Assembly: GCA_022776215.1 (NCBI GenBank)
Contig: JALFIR010000017.1
Span: 1-64,000 of the forward strand
Length of the DNA: 64,000 nt
DNA from: Colivicinus sp022776215
GTDB lineage: Bacteria > Bacillota_I > Bacilli_A > Erysipelotrichales > Erysipelotrichaceae
Direction: 5' to 3'
Made by a program: the position numbers and the translations under genes. Below the pieces are notes generated by a model that was given only the letters and a program-made list of their open reading frames with translations, was not told where the DNA came from and searched no databases. Positions 32,987 through 41,491 of this stretch are shown piece after piece. Positions within the stretch are counted from its first letter, which is position 1. Each line of letters starts with the position of its first letter.

Positions 32987-34135
32987 GTCTATATAGGCTT
33001 TGATTCTAGTAACTGCTTCTTTGATATTTACAAGCGAAGTAGCTAAGTTAACTCTAACATAGCTACCATAGTCTTTTGAGAATGAGACACCAGAATTTAC
33101 AAGAATGTTGCATTCTTTTTCAAGTACTTCAGCTACATTAGCTTCTTTAATTGATTTAGAGAAGTCAGGGAAGATTAGGTATGAGCCTTCAAGTTCAGGC
33201 ATATCGCAATAATCTTTCATTTCTTCTTTGAAATATAGATAGTTCTCATAGATTGCGTTTGTGAAACCATCTAGCCATTCACTACCATACTTATAACAGT
33301 AATAAGAAGCTAAGCCATTGAAAGCGTTAGGATCTTGGATGTCATGGTATGCTTGGTATTCATCGATTTTCTTTAGCCATTCAGCATTTGGACATACGAT
33401 ATGTGAATGTTGGAATAGGGCTAATGAGAAGGTCTTAGATTCAGCGTTTAGAGTAATAATGTCATTTTCATATTCTTTTAAGGCTAAGCTTGGAAGAAAT
33501 TTGTATCCTGGCATGATTAGTTCTGAATGTACTTCATCTGATACGACAATGACATTGTGTCTATGTGTAATTTCAAATAATTTTTCTAATTCTTCTTTAG
33601 TCCAGATTCTGCCAACTGGGTTACATGGAGAGCATAGAATCATTAATTTAACGTCTTTTTCAACGATTTTCTTTTCAATGTCTTCATAGTTCATTTCAAA
33701 GTGGTAGTTGTCGTTGATAAGAGGTGATTCTACTAGTGTTCTTTTGGTGTTGTCGATTGTGTAGAAGAAGTGATGGTAGATTGGTGTTGTCATCAAAATA
33801 GCATCACCTTCATTAGTTAGTGAACAAATAACATGTGTTAAACCATCGATGGCACCTTTAGAGAATCTAATCCATTCTTTTTTGTAGGTAATGTTAGATT
33901 GTTTTTCATTCCACTTAATATAAGCATCAAAGTAATCTTCTGGTAAGAATGAATAACCATAACTTCCGTGCCTAATTCTTTCAACTAGCTTATCGATTAC
34001 GATTTGTGGTTCCTTAAAGTCAGCGTCCGCAATCCATAAAGGCAGTTTACCTTTAACGTTGGGATTGTCCCATTTAACACTGTTGGTTCCTTCTCTTTTT
34101 ACGTAGTACTTTTCTGTAAATTCTTGTGCGTTCAT
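32972..34135 (-). CDS. PLP-dependent aminotransferase/C-S lyase, MalY/PatB family
   Basis: A 387-residue fold-type I PLP enzyme. N-terminal LPLWIADADFK and YGYSFLPEDYFDAYIKW, CSPCNPVGRIW near residue 168, and SDEVHSEL are typical of MalY/PatB cystathionine beta-lyases. The PLP lysine is in NAESKTFSLA near residue 227. The likely reaction is cleavage of cystathionine or cysteine conjugates to give homocysteine, pyruvate and ammonia, though some members act as aminotransferases. It follows the DJ-1 gene by 8 bp in a two-gene minus-strand operon. Confidence 0.85.
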   Translation of the reverse strand: MNAQEFTEKYYVKREGTNSVKWDNPNVKGKLPLWIADADFKEPQIVIDKLVERIRHGSYGYSFLPEDYFDAYIKWNEKQSNITYKKEWIRFSKGAIDGLTHVICSLTNEGDAILMTTPIYHHFFYTIDNTKRTLVESPLINDNYHFEMNYEDIEKKIVEKDVKLMILCSPCNPVGRIWTKEELEKLFEITHRHNVIVVSDEVHSELIMPGYKFLPSLALKEYENDIITLNAESKTFSLALFQHSHIVCPNAEWLKKIDEYQAYHDIQDPNAFNGLASYYCYKYGSEWLDGFTNAIYENYLYFKEEMKDYCDMPELEGSYLIFPDFSKSIKEANVAEVLEKECNILVNSGVSFSKDYGSYVRVNLATSLVNIKEAVTRIKAYIDERRA

Positions 34136-34143
34136 TTTTCCCC

Positions 34144-34671
34144 CTAGTATTGAATTTTATTGAATACTTCGTTTGCGCGTTCTTCATCAAGTAGTGTTTT
34201 GATGATTAGATGGGCAAACTCAAATTCACCACCTAGTCCAATGCCAGTGATGATATTTCCTTCTTTGATCGCTTTTTCTTTTGCGGGTTTTAGTCCACAT
34301 TCAAAGCCTGGGTAGCAAGTAAAGCGTTCTTGCTTAAGAAGACCTTTGTGATTAAGTATGGATGGTGCAGCACAGATTGCTGCAATTAGTTTGTTATTTT
34401 CCATGAAATAATCGATTATCTTATTTACTCTTGGATCGTTTTCTAGATTCAAGGTTCCAGGCATGCCACCAGGTAATATTATCGCATTATAATCTTGATA
34501 ATTAAAGTTGTCGATGTGAATATCTGTTCTAAATGAAACATTATGTGATGATGTTATTTCGTCTTCTAGTCCAACTAGTTTAACGTCGATGCCACTTCTA
34601 TAAAGTAGGTCGTAAACAAGTAATGCTTCGCATTCTTCTAGCCCTGGGGCACATATAATTCCAACTTTCAT
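34144..34671 (-). CDS. DJ-1/PfpI family protein
   Basis: A 175-residue protein of the DJ-1/YajL fold. AAICAAPSIL near residues 95-104 carries the nucleophilic cysteine at the usual elbow, and IILPGGMPGT forms the preceding loop with the conserved glycine pair. Family members act as stress-response proteins or glyoxalase-like enzymes; the precise role is unknown. A GAGAGG ribosome site precedes the start. Confidence 0.85.
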   Translation of the reverse strand: MKVGIICAPGLEECEALLVYDLLYRSGIDVKLVGLEDEITSSHNVSFRTDIHIDNFNYQDYNAIILPGGMPGTLNLENDPRVNKIIDYFMENNKLIAAICAAPSILNHKGLLKQERFTCYPGFECGLKPAKEKAIKEGNIITGIGLGGEFEFAHLIIKTLLDEERANEVFNKIQY

Positions 34672-34707
34672 AAAAATACCTCTCTTTTTTATTATAAAAT
34701 TAAAGGT

Positions 34708-36264
34708 ATGAAGAAGATAATGTATTTGTATGAAAATTGTAAAATGCCTCTTAGAACTGCTTTCTTTGGGTTTATGTTGATGGCGTTTGGTTTTTTAATT
34801 AAGAACGAAAATGTTAATATTTTTTATACTTTCACAAACACTTATTTGTTGATGTTTGCGGATGGTTGTGCTTTATTAGGTCAGACAATTGTTTCTAATT
34901 TGCCTTTGATTTTTATGATTTATCTTGTTTGTAAGAAAGCAAATAGTGGTATTCCAATTCTTTTGGCTTTAGTTGGTTATTTTAGTTTCTTGATTACGAT
35001 GACTTTGTTTGTACCACAAAATTTATCTAGTATCGCTTATACAACAAATTCCGGTATAAATGCGATGATTAATATTAATGGCAATGCTAAGTATCCACTT
35101 GAAACAGGTATGATTGGTGCTTTTGTGGTTGCTTTTATTACAAGATTTTCATATATCAGAAGTAGACATCGTTCTAGTCATAGCTTATTAGGTTTTTTAC
35201 ATAAGGATTCAGCTGCTTTGATATACAATGTGGTACTTTGTACAGCAGCCGGTATGTTGTTTTCTTATGTTGGTCCTTTATTCTATACATATTTTGCCAA
35301 GGGTATTGTTTATATTTCAAAAAACTTGGATGATCCTTATAAGATGCTAATTTATGGTTTCTTAGATCAAACAATGTCGATATTAGGATTGTCTAATGCG
35401 ATTAGATATCCATTCTGGTTTACATCTCTTGGGGGATCGTTTCAAACATTGTCAGGGCAAAGCATTGTTGGTGATGTGAATATTTGGCAATATGTTAAGG
35501 ATAGTGTAACTACTTATACCGGTGCTGGTAGATTTATCACACCTTATTATGTGATTAATCTGTTTATGGTGCCAGCATGTTATTTGGGAATTTATTTATC
35601 TTTTACAGACAAGGAAACAAAGATTAAGATGCTGTTGCCACTAATTCTTATAAGTTTAATTTCAATTGTATGTGGTTCACCACTTCCATTGATGTTGTTT
35701 TTGTTGTTTACAAGTCCATTATTGTTGCTTGGCTTCGTGTTTATAGCTGCTTGTGTATATGGCTATTTTACATATGCGGGTGTTTATTTAGGTTCTTCTA
35801 TTAGTAATTATTCAACTGTTACGGCCTTACCTGGTAGTTTCCCTGATTTTATTATTAATATTAGAAGCATCAATCATTATGATGCGATTATTTCGATTGT
35901 TATGGTTGGTATTATTTGTTTTGTGGTGGTATTAGCTTTATGTATTCTATATTATCGTCATTTGTGCTATATGGTGGTTAATCCAACTAAGGATGAGAAG
36001 ACAATTAAAGATATTATTGAAAAGTTAGGTGGTTTGGATAATATCGAAGGTGCTAGTTCAGGTTTGTTGGAGGTTAATTTTAATCTTGTAGATATTGAAA
36101 ATATTAATACAGAAGAATTGTCTACTTTAGCAGTTCCTAAGATTTTTGAGACAAAGACCGGTGTTACCTTAAAAATGGGCTCTAGCAGTTATATCATTGC
36201 GAAATATGTTAATAAATATATTAGTGAAAAGGATGTTAAAGTAGAGTCTGTTGAGGCTGAATAA
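34708..36264 (+). CDS. PTS EIIC-like permease with degenerate EIIB-like tail
   Basis: A 518-residue membrane protein whose first 430 residues resemble glucose-family EIIC permeases (many helices, with FWFTSLGG-type and SPLPLMLFLLF loops). The C-terminal 80 residues resemble an EIIB domain (KDIIEKLGGLDNIEGASSG, then a beta-rich part). The position where EIIB normally has the phospho-accepting Cys reads as SSGLLEV, so phosphotransfer through this domain should be impossible. It may be a sensor, a facilitator or a protein that borrows another EIIB. TAAAAT lies 7 nt before the ATG, so it may be leaderless. Confidence 0.68.
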   Translation: MKKIMYLYENCKMPLRTAFFGFMLMAFGFLIKNENVNIFYTFTNTYLLMFADGCALLGQTIVSNLPLIFMIYLVCKKANSGIPILLALVGYFSFLITMTLFVPQNLSSIAYTTNSGINAMININGNAKYPLETGMIGAFVVAFITRFSYIRSRHRSSHSLLGFLHKDSAALIYNVVLCTAAGMLFSYVGPLFYTYFAKGIVYISKNLDDPYKMLIYGFLDQTMSILGLSNAIRYPFWFTSLGGSFQTLSGQSIVGDVNIWQYVKDSVTTYTGAGRFITPYYVINLFMVPACYLGIYLSFTDKETKIKMLLPLILISLISIVCGSPLPLMLFLLFTSPLLLLGFVFIAACVYGYFTYAGVYLGSSISNYSTVTALPGSFPDFIINIRSINHYDAIISIVMVGIICFVVVLALCILYYRHLCYMVVNPTKDEKTIKDIIEKLGGLDNIEGASSGLLEVNFNLVDIENINTEELSTLAVPKIFETKTGVTLKMGSSSYIIAKYVNKYISEKDVKVESVEAE

Positions 36265-36268
36265 TTGT

Positions 36269-36297
36269 TTGACAAACAGTATCAGATTTAATAGAAT
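36269..36297 (+). promoter_or_regulatory. rpmH promoter
   Basis: Consensus TTGACA (36269-36274), a 17-bp spacer and TAGAAT (36292-36297). It is among the strongest promoters in the window, as suits a ribosomal protein gene. Confidence 0.8.
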
Positions 36298-36331
36298 ATT
36301 AAAGTAATTCGATTAAAGAAAGGTGGCTCGT

Positions 36332-36466
36332 ATGAAAAGAACTTATCAGCCTAGTAAAAGAAAGCACCAAAATACTTGTGGCTTTAGAGCTCGTATGAAA
36401 ACTGTTGGTGGTCGTAAGGTTATCAATAGACGTCGCGCTAAAGGTAGAAAGGTATTATCTGCTTAA
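36332..36466 (+). CDS. rpmH: 50S ribosomal protein L34
   Basis: A 44-residue basic protein beginning MKRTYQPSKRKHQNTCGFR and ending RRRAKGRKVLSA, essentially a standard L34 sequence. A GAAAGGTGG ribosome site precedes the start. It opens the conserved rpmH-rnpA-yidC-jag cluster. An intrinsic terminator directly after it would make rpmH mRNA more abundant than the rest of the cluster. Confidence 0.98.
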   Translation: MKRTYQPSKRKHQNTCGFRARMKTVGGRKVINRRRAKGRKVLSA

Positions 36467-36468
36467 TT

Positions 36469-36493
36469 AAAGCCACACTTACGTGGCTTTTTT
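36469..36493 (+). terminator. Terminator/attenuator between rpmH and rnpA
   Basis: AAAGCCAC (36469-36476) and GTGGCTTT (36483-36490) form an 8-bp stem followed by more T. It ends just before the rnpA start and likely lets only part of transcription through. Confidence 0.75.
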
Positions 36494-36500
36494 AAAATTT

Positions 36501-36833
36501 ATGATTAAAAAATATAGAGTTAGGAAAAACGAGGATTTTTCCAAAATTATTAAAAAGAGAAAAAGTGTAGCTGATCAAAGTTTTATCGTTTATTATTACA
36601 AGAAACAAGAGGCACATTCTAGAGTGGGCATTTCTGTTTCTAAGAAACTTGGAAATGCGGTTGAGCGTAATAAAATTAAACGTCAAGTTAGGATGATGTT
36701 CGCTAATATTTATGACTTTGATAACAGTCCAAGCGATCTTGTAGTGATTATAAGAAAGGGCTATTTAGAGAAAAGTTTCAGTGATAATCAAAACAATTTG
36801 GAAAAGCTTATTAAAAAAGCTATAATTATTTAG
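36501..36833 (+). CDS. rnpA: Ribonuclease P protein component
   Basis: A 110-residue basic protein that helps RNase P RNA process tRNA 5' ends. The signature region RVGISVSKKLGNAVERNKIKR-type sequence carries the RNR-like substrate-binding motif near residues 58-64. The start is the ATG at 36501 (MIKKYRVRKN). An earlier in-frame ATG at 36483 lies in the terminator stem. No clear ribosome site is seen. Confidence 0.93.
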   Translation: MIKKYRVRKNEDFSKIIKKRKSVADQSFIVYYYKKQEAHSRVGISVSKKLGNAVERNKIKRQVRMMFANIYDFDNSPSDLVVIIRKGYLEKSFSDNQNNLEKLIKKAIII

Positions 36834-36857
36834 TATTTGCAAGGAGTTTTTGTGTAT

Positions 36858-37694
36858 ATGAATAAAAAGAAACTAACAATTGTATTAAGTTCCTTATTCT
36901 TACTACTTTTTTTGAGTGGTTGTAGTAATAGTAGCGAATTAATTTCATTGTCTACACCAATTAGTGATGTTAAGGCTGATGGCTTCTTAACTGTAATTTT
37001 GACTTATCCTTTAGCTCAAGCCATTAACTACTTAAGTGTTCATGTGGGTGTTTTCTGGGCAATCACAATTGTTACTTTAGTATTGAATGCGATTATCTTG
37101 GCGTTAACATTTAAGTCAAATGTTGCGATGCAAAAGATGCAAGAGGTACAACCTGAGATTCAAAAGATTCAATTAAAATATGAGGGTAGAACTGATTCAG
37201 CTAGCCAACAAAAGGCTGCTATGGAGATGCAAAAGGTTTATGCGAAGTATAACATTAACCCTATGACTTCAATGTTGGCTACATTCATTCAATTTCCTAT
37301 TTTGATTTCAATGTATGCTGCTGTTAGAAGAAGTGCTGAAGTTAAGAATGGTTCTTTCTTTGGTTATTCTCTAGATTTAACACCAAGAGAAGCCTTTGTG
37401 GAACATGCTTGGATTTTAATTGTTATTTTCGTATTAATGATTGTCTTCCAATTATTGTCTGTAAGTATAGTAAGATGGTTGGCTAATTCTAGAGCTAAGA
37501 AGGAAGCTGAGAAGCACCATAAGCACTATGAAAAACCAAAAGATAACACTACTTTCATGACTTATGGTATGACTGCCTTTATCGGCGTGATTATGTTGTC
37601 ATGGCCAACTGCATTGTCTTTATATTACTGTATCTATTCTGTAATCAATATTGTAAAGTCTATCGTTATCGATAAGATGTCTCATAAGGACTAG
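36858..37694 (+). CDS. yidC: Membrane protein insertase YidC/OxaA
   Basis: A 278-residue short YidC of the Gram-positive type, made as a lipoprotein: a hydrophobic signal ends in LSGC (Cys near residue 23). The insertase core follows, with the conserved membrane segments and a positively charged hairpin (MQKMQEVQPEIQKIQLKY). It inserts membrane proteins alone or with Sec. AAGGAG lies upstream; a GTG two codons earlier is an alternative start. It is followed by jag, as in other Firmicutes. Confidence 0.92.
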   Translation: MNKKKLTIVLSSLFLLLFLSGCSNSSELISLSTPISDVKADGFLTVILTYPLAQAINYLSVHVGVFWAITIVTLVLNAIILALTFKSNVAMQKMQEVQPEIQKIQLKYEGRTDSASQQKAAMEMQKVYAKYNINPMTSMLATFIQFPILISMYAAVRRSAEVKNGSFFGYSLDLTPREAFVEHAWILIVIFVLMIVFQLLSVSIVRWLANSRAKKEAEKHHKHYEKPKDNTTFMTYGMTAFIGVIMLSWPTALSLYYCIYSVINIVKSIVIDKMSHKD

Positions 37695-37705
37695 GAAGGC
37701 GAATT

Positions 37706-38332
37706 ATGAAACAATATACTGGTAAAACATTAGATGATGTATTGAATATTATTACAAGTTCAACAGGTTGCGAAATTAAGGATGTTACTTATGAAGTAAT
37801 TAGCGAAGAGAAGCACTTATTCGGAATCGGCAATAGTGTTACTGTTGAAGCTTATACACCTAATGATATTAAAGAATTCATTTTTGATTACTTAGGTGCT
37901 TATTTTACCGAATTAAATCAAGGTGTTTCTATTGAAATAATTATTGAGAAGCAAGCTGATGAAACTAACTTATATAGGGTTGTTTTAGATGCTGAAAATA
38001 ATGCGATTATCATTGGTAAGAATGGTCAAACTTTAAGAGCTATTTCTAACGTTTTGAAGGCTGCAGTTAATGCTACTTTCAAGAAGCGTATCAATGTTAT
38101 TATTGATGTTAATCATTATAAGGAAGATCGTTATCGCAAGGTAAAAGCTATTGCTAATAGAGTAGCTAAGGAAGTTGCGAAGAGTCATGTAGATGCAGAA
38201 CTTGATCCAATGCCTAATGATGAGAGAAAGGTTATTCATCAATATCTTCAAGATTTCAAGCATGTCGAAACTTGTTCAATCGGTGAGGGCAACAAGAGAC
38301 ATCTTGTCATCAAATATAAGGAAGGAGAGTAA
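37706..38332 (+). CDS. khpB: RNA-binding protein Jag/KhpB (SpoIIIJ-associated)
   Basis: A 208-residue protein with three parts: an N-terminal Jag_N domain (GKTLDDVLNII, then EEKHLFGIG), a KH domain with the IIGKNGQTLRAI loop near residue 96, and an R3H domain at the C-terminus (PMPNDERKVIHQYL). It binds RNA and affects cell-wall growth in relatives. Its position after yidC is canonical. The gene ends in a terminator. Confidence 0.92.
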   Translation: MKQYTGKTLDDVLNIITSSTGCEIKDVTYEVISEEKHLFGIGNSVTVEAYTPNDIKEFIFDYLGAYFTELNQGVSIEIIIEKQADETNLYRVVLDAENNAIIIGKNGQTLRAISNVLKAAVNATFKKRINVIIDVNHYKEDRYRKVKAIANRVAKEVAKSHVDAELDPMPNDERKVIHQYLQDFKHVETCSIGEGNKRHLVIKYKEGE

Positions 38333-38360
38333 AGTTCGTATTTACGAACTTTTTATTTTA
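38332..38360 (+). terminator. Intrinsic terminator of the rpmH-jag cluster
   Basis: AAGTTCGTA (38332-38340) and TACGAACTT (38343-38351) form a 9-bp stem with a 2-nt gap, followed by TTTTATTTT. Confidence 0.85.
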
Positions 38361-38361
38361 T

Positions 38362-39531
38362 ATGTTCACATTAATTCAAAAATTATTCATTCCAAATTAT
38401 AAGGATACTAAAGATAAGACAGTAAGAGAAAGATATGGTGTTGTCATGTCAATCTTTTGTATTGTCTGTAACTGTATTTTAGTTGTCTTTAAATTAATTG
38501 TTTCTTTTATTTCTAATAGCTTATCTATTAGAGCTGATGCCCTAAATAACTTATCAGATATGGGTTCGAATATTGCCTCATTATTAGGCTTTAAGGTCGC
38601 TAGCAAGCACCCTGATAGTGAACATCCATATGGTCATGGTCGTGCTGAATATGTATCTGGTTTAATCATTGGTTTTTTGATTGTGGTTGCTGGCTTAACT
38701 TCGTTGGTTGATTCTATCAAGTCTATCTTTAATAAAGCCGATATGTCTTTTAATTACATTGCGGTAATTGTTGTATTATTCTCAATTTTGGTTAAATTGG
38801 TAATGGGTTATACAAACAAGAAGGCTGGTAAGTTGATTCAATCAGAAACACTAGAGGCTACAAGTCAGGACAGTTTTAATGATGCATTATTGACTGCTAC
38901 CACTTTAATTTCATTATTGGTATATAAATTCTTCAACTTGAATATTGATGCCTATGTAGGTAGTTTTGTGAATATTATTGTAACTATCTCAGGTATTAAG
39001 ATATCAGCTGATTTAATTAGTATCTTGATTGGTAAGTCTCCTGATAAGGAATTGATTAAGGAAATTGAAAAGACGGTTATGAATAATCCTGAGGTAATTG
39101 GTATTCATGATATGATTTTCCATGACTATGGTCCTGGTAGTCGTTTTGTCACTTTCCATGCTGAAGTAGATGCATCTAAGGATTTTGTTTATCTACATGA
39201 TTGTATCGATAATATTGAAAATATGATTCTTGGTAAGTTCGGAGTTTTGACTACTATTCATATGGATCCAGTTGTTTTAAATGATGAAGAACTTAATAAA
39301 TATAAGAATTTAGTTTTAAAGGTTATCAAGGAAATGAATCCTAAATATAGTATTCATGATTTTAGAATTGTTAAGGGCCCATCACATACTAACTTGGTGT
39401 TTGACTTGTTGTTGCCAGTTGATGATGATAGGGAACATAGTTTAATAAGAAGCGAACTAAATGAAAAAGTTAGGGCAATTAACCCTAACTTGAATTTAAG
39501 TATTAAGATTGAACACGGCTTTATCGCTTAA
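38362..39531 (+). CDS. Cation diffusion facilitator family transporter
   Basis: A 389-residue CDF efflux protein with six hydrophobic segments and a C-terminal cytoplasmic domain. The helix-2 metal site reads DALNNLSD and the helix-5 site DSFNDA, both of DxxxD-like form. This resembles the manganese/iron branch more than the zinc branch (which has His). PYGHGRAEY is the conserved loop after helix 2. The ATG lies right after the jag terminator with no ribosome site and no clear -10, so how it is expressed is unclear. The C-terminus overlaps the convergent lysozyme gene by 11 bp. Confidence 0.88.
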   Translation: MFTLIQKLFIPNYKDTKDKTVRERYGVVMSIFCIVCNCILVVFKLIVSFISNSLSIRADALNNLSDMGSNIASLLGFKVASKHPDSEHPYGHGRAEYVSGLIIGFLIVVAGLTSLVDSIKSIFNKADMSFNYIAVIVVLFSILVKLVMGYTNKKAGKLIQSETLEATSQDSFNDALLTATTLISLLVYKFFNLNIDAYVGSFVNIIVTISGIKISADLISILIGKSPDKELIKEIEKTVMNNPEVIGIHDMIFHDYGPGSRFVTFHAEVDASKDFVYLHDCIDNIENMILGKFGVLTTIHMDPVVLNDEELNKYKNLVLKVIKEMNPKYSIHDFRIVKGPSHTNLVFDLLLPVDDDREHSLIRSELNEKVRAINPNLNLSIKIEHGFIA

Positions 39532-40318
39532 GCATCATGATATTTAAGTCAGTTGGCTTAGATATACCTGGTACATTACCACTTTCACTGTATTGCCAGA
39601 TAGTGAAGTCATGTGTTGTTTCTGGCTTATGGTAGAATTGGGCGAACCATAAAGGATATTTGTCTAACAATTCTTGATCATATAGTTCTAAAAGTGGTGT
39701 GTTTCCATACAACATCACTTGATATTTATTTTCTAATATTTCAAAGAAGGCTTTGGCATTGTCGCTTACTTGTTGTTTAGCAAGCTTATTGGCACGGCCT
39801 TCTTTACTTTCTACGGTTTCATAGTCATAGACTATTGGAAGTTGTATTTGTTTATTTTGTAGTTCTTTTTGTACAAACAGAGCTTCTTCTTGGGCTTCTT
39901 TTACAGTAGTAGCTTGTGAGAAGAAATAAACACCTACTTTTATACCTTCATCTTGGGCACTAAGATAATTTTGTTCAAAAAGTTCATCTTTATAGATACC
40001 ACCTTCGGTATAACCACGCCAGCCAATTCTAATGAAGGCAAATTCAACACCACTTTCTTTTACTTCTTTCCAGTTGATACTTTCATTATGTTCAGATACA
40101 TCTATTCCTATAATGCTAGTATAAGTATCATCTTTGTATGTGTAGTATTCTTTTGAAGTATCAAACTTTTCTATTTCATATTGTCCACACTTTTCAATAA
40201 AAATAGGTTCTATTTCATCTTTATCTAAGATGGCTATAAGACAAATTAGAAAAATTATTAAAACTGATAGTACGGGTATTAGCTTATTCTTCTTTTTCTT
40301 TCTTCTTTTCTTAGACAT
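39521..40318 (-). CDS. GH25 family lysozyme with N-terminal membrane anchor
   Basis: A 265-residue protein. A very basic start (KKRRKKKKNK) is followed by one hydrophobic helix at about residues 13-31, so it is a signal-anchored outside enzyme. The GH25 muramidase domain begins with IIGIDVSEHN near residue 70, has AFIRIGWRGY and YDYE near 160, and ends with the FTIWQYSE and LNIMML segments. It should cut the glycan backbone of peptidoglycan. It overlaps the gene before it by 8 bp. Confidence 0.9.
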   Translation of the reverse strand: MSKKRRKKKKNKLIPVLSVLIIFLICLIAILDKDEIEPIFIEKCGQYEIEKFDTSKEYYTYKDDTYTSIIGIDVSEHNESINWKEVKESGVEFAFIRIGWRGYTEGGIYKDELFEQNYLSAQDEGIKVGVYFFSQATTVKEAQEEALFVQKELQNKQIQLPIVYDYETVESKEGRANKLAKQQVSDNAKAFFEILENKYQVMLYGNTPLLELYDQELLDKYPLWFAQFYHKPETTHDFTIWQYSESGNVPGISKPTDLNIMMLKR

Positions 40319-40730
40319 ACAATTGTTCCAACTTCACAATGCCATCTAAATTTGATAATAGATATTCCTTATCATCGTGAGTGAAGAAGTTGAATAAAAC
40401 TTCGCCATTTCCCTCGTATGTTTCTAATAATTCTTTGAAGTATTCGCTAGTTTCCATATAATTCTTATTGCCATATAGTTCAAAGATAGTAACGAAACGA
40501 TCTTCACTGACATTAAAATCATAGACAGCTGTCTTATTAAAATCTTTTAGATAGTTTTTTAAATCAGGACTATTGAAGAAGTATCTGATGATGTCATAGT
40601 TGTCTTCTTTGGTAGCTGATACGGCTACTACTTTGATATATAGGACAACATCAAGTGGTAACATCGTCATGTCTTCTTCGCTTGGTTTAAATTCACTCAT
40701 TTGTTTAAGTGTCATATTGTTAACTAACAT
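40311..40730 (-). CDS. Conserved-looking protein of unknown function
   Basis: A 139-residue soluble, mostly acidic protein with no signal peptide or membrane segment. I recognise no family or catalytic motif. The start at 40730 follows GGGAG and comes one base after the ung stop, and the end overlaps the lysozyme gene, so all three form one operon. Repeated Asn/Tyr/Phe-rich stretches (YDIIRYFFNS, NVSEDRFVTIF) suggest a compact alpha/beta fold. Function cannot be inferred. Confidence 0.65.
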   Translation of the reverse strand: MLVNNMTLKQMSEFKPSEEDMTMLPLDVVLYIKVVAVSATKEDNYDIIRYFFNSPDLKNYLKDFNKTAVYDFNVSEDRFVTIFELYGNKNYMETSEYFKELLETYEGNGEVLFNFFTHDDKEYLLSNLDGIVKLEQLYV

Positions 40731-40731
40731 T

Positions 40732-41412
40732 CTATTTCTCCCTTATATTTTCTATTTGCCAATCAATTGGGCTTAAGTTGTTTTTAATTAAATATTCATT
40801 AGTCTTAGAAAATGGCTTTGAGCCAAAGAAACCATTATAGGCACTAAGTGGTGATGGGTGGGCTGATTCTAAGATTAAATGATTAGGATTAGTAATCAAT
40901 TTAGTCTTGTTTCTAGCGTTTCTTCCCCATAGGATATATACCATATGTTCCTTGTTGTTAAGACTTGAAATAATCGCATCAGTAAGAATTTCCCAACCTT
41001 TTCCTTTATGAGAATTAGCTTTATGAGCTTCTACCGTTAAGACTGTGTTTAATAAAAGTACTCCTTGTTTAGCCCACTTTATAAGATAACCATTATCTGG
41101 TATGTATGTGTTTAAATCACTATTTAATTCTTTATAGATGTTTAATAGTGATGGTGGTATTTGAATACCTTTGTTTACAGAGAAGGCTAGGCCATGGGCC
41201 TGGTTTTCTTCATGATAGGGATCTTGTCCTAGTATTAAGACTTTTACTTCATTATATGGAGTGATTCTTAAGGCATTATAAATGTCTTTTGCGGGTGGAA
41301 AGATTGTTTGGCTTGAATACTCATTATTAAGAAATATTCTTAAGTTTTTATAATAATCTTTCTCGAATTCTTTTTCTAGGATTGTGTCCCAATCGTTGCC
41401 AATAAGTTTCAT
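40732..41412 (-). CDS. ung: Uracil-DNA glycosylase
   Basis: A 226-residue family 1 UDG that removes uracil from DNA. The catalytic water-activating motif GQDPYHEENQAHG lies near residues 62-74, the uracil-binding LLLNTVLTV near 119, and the DNA-intercalating loop HPSPLSAYNGF near 184. The start shows TACAAT, AAATAT, ATG with no ribosome site, so its mRNA is probably leaderless. It is divergent from uvrA across 79 bp, pairing two DNA-repair genes. Confidence 0.95.
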   Translation of the reverse strand: MKLIGNDWDTILEKEFEKDYYKNLRIFLNNEYSSQTIFPPAKDIYNALRITPYNEVKVLILGQDPYHEENQAHGLAFSVNKGIQIPPSLLNIYKELNSDLNTYIPDNGYLIKWAKQGVLLLNTVLTVEAHKANSHKGKGWEILTDAIISSLNNKEHMVYILWGRNARNKTKLITNPNHLILESAHPSPLSAYNGFFGSKPFSKTNEYLIKNNLSPIDWQIENIREK

Positions 41413-41491
41413 ATATTTATTGTAAATGAGATTTGGGAATTTTTTATGCTAGCTTGATATATTCTTTTTAAAAATGAAGTAAAATAACTTT

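Noticed and set aside
36483..36500. Upstream start for rnpA
   Set aside because: That ATG lies in the terminator stem after rpmH. The ATG at 36501 matches normal RnpA length.
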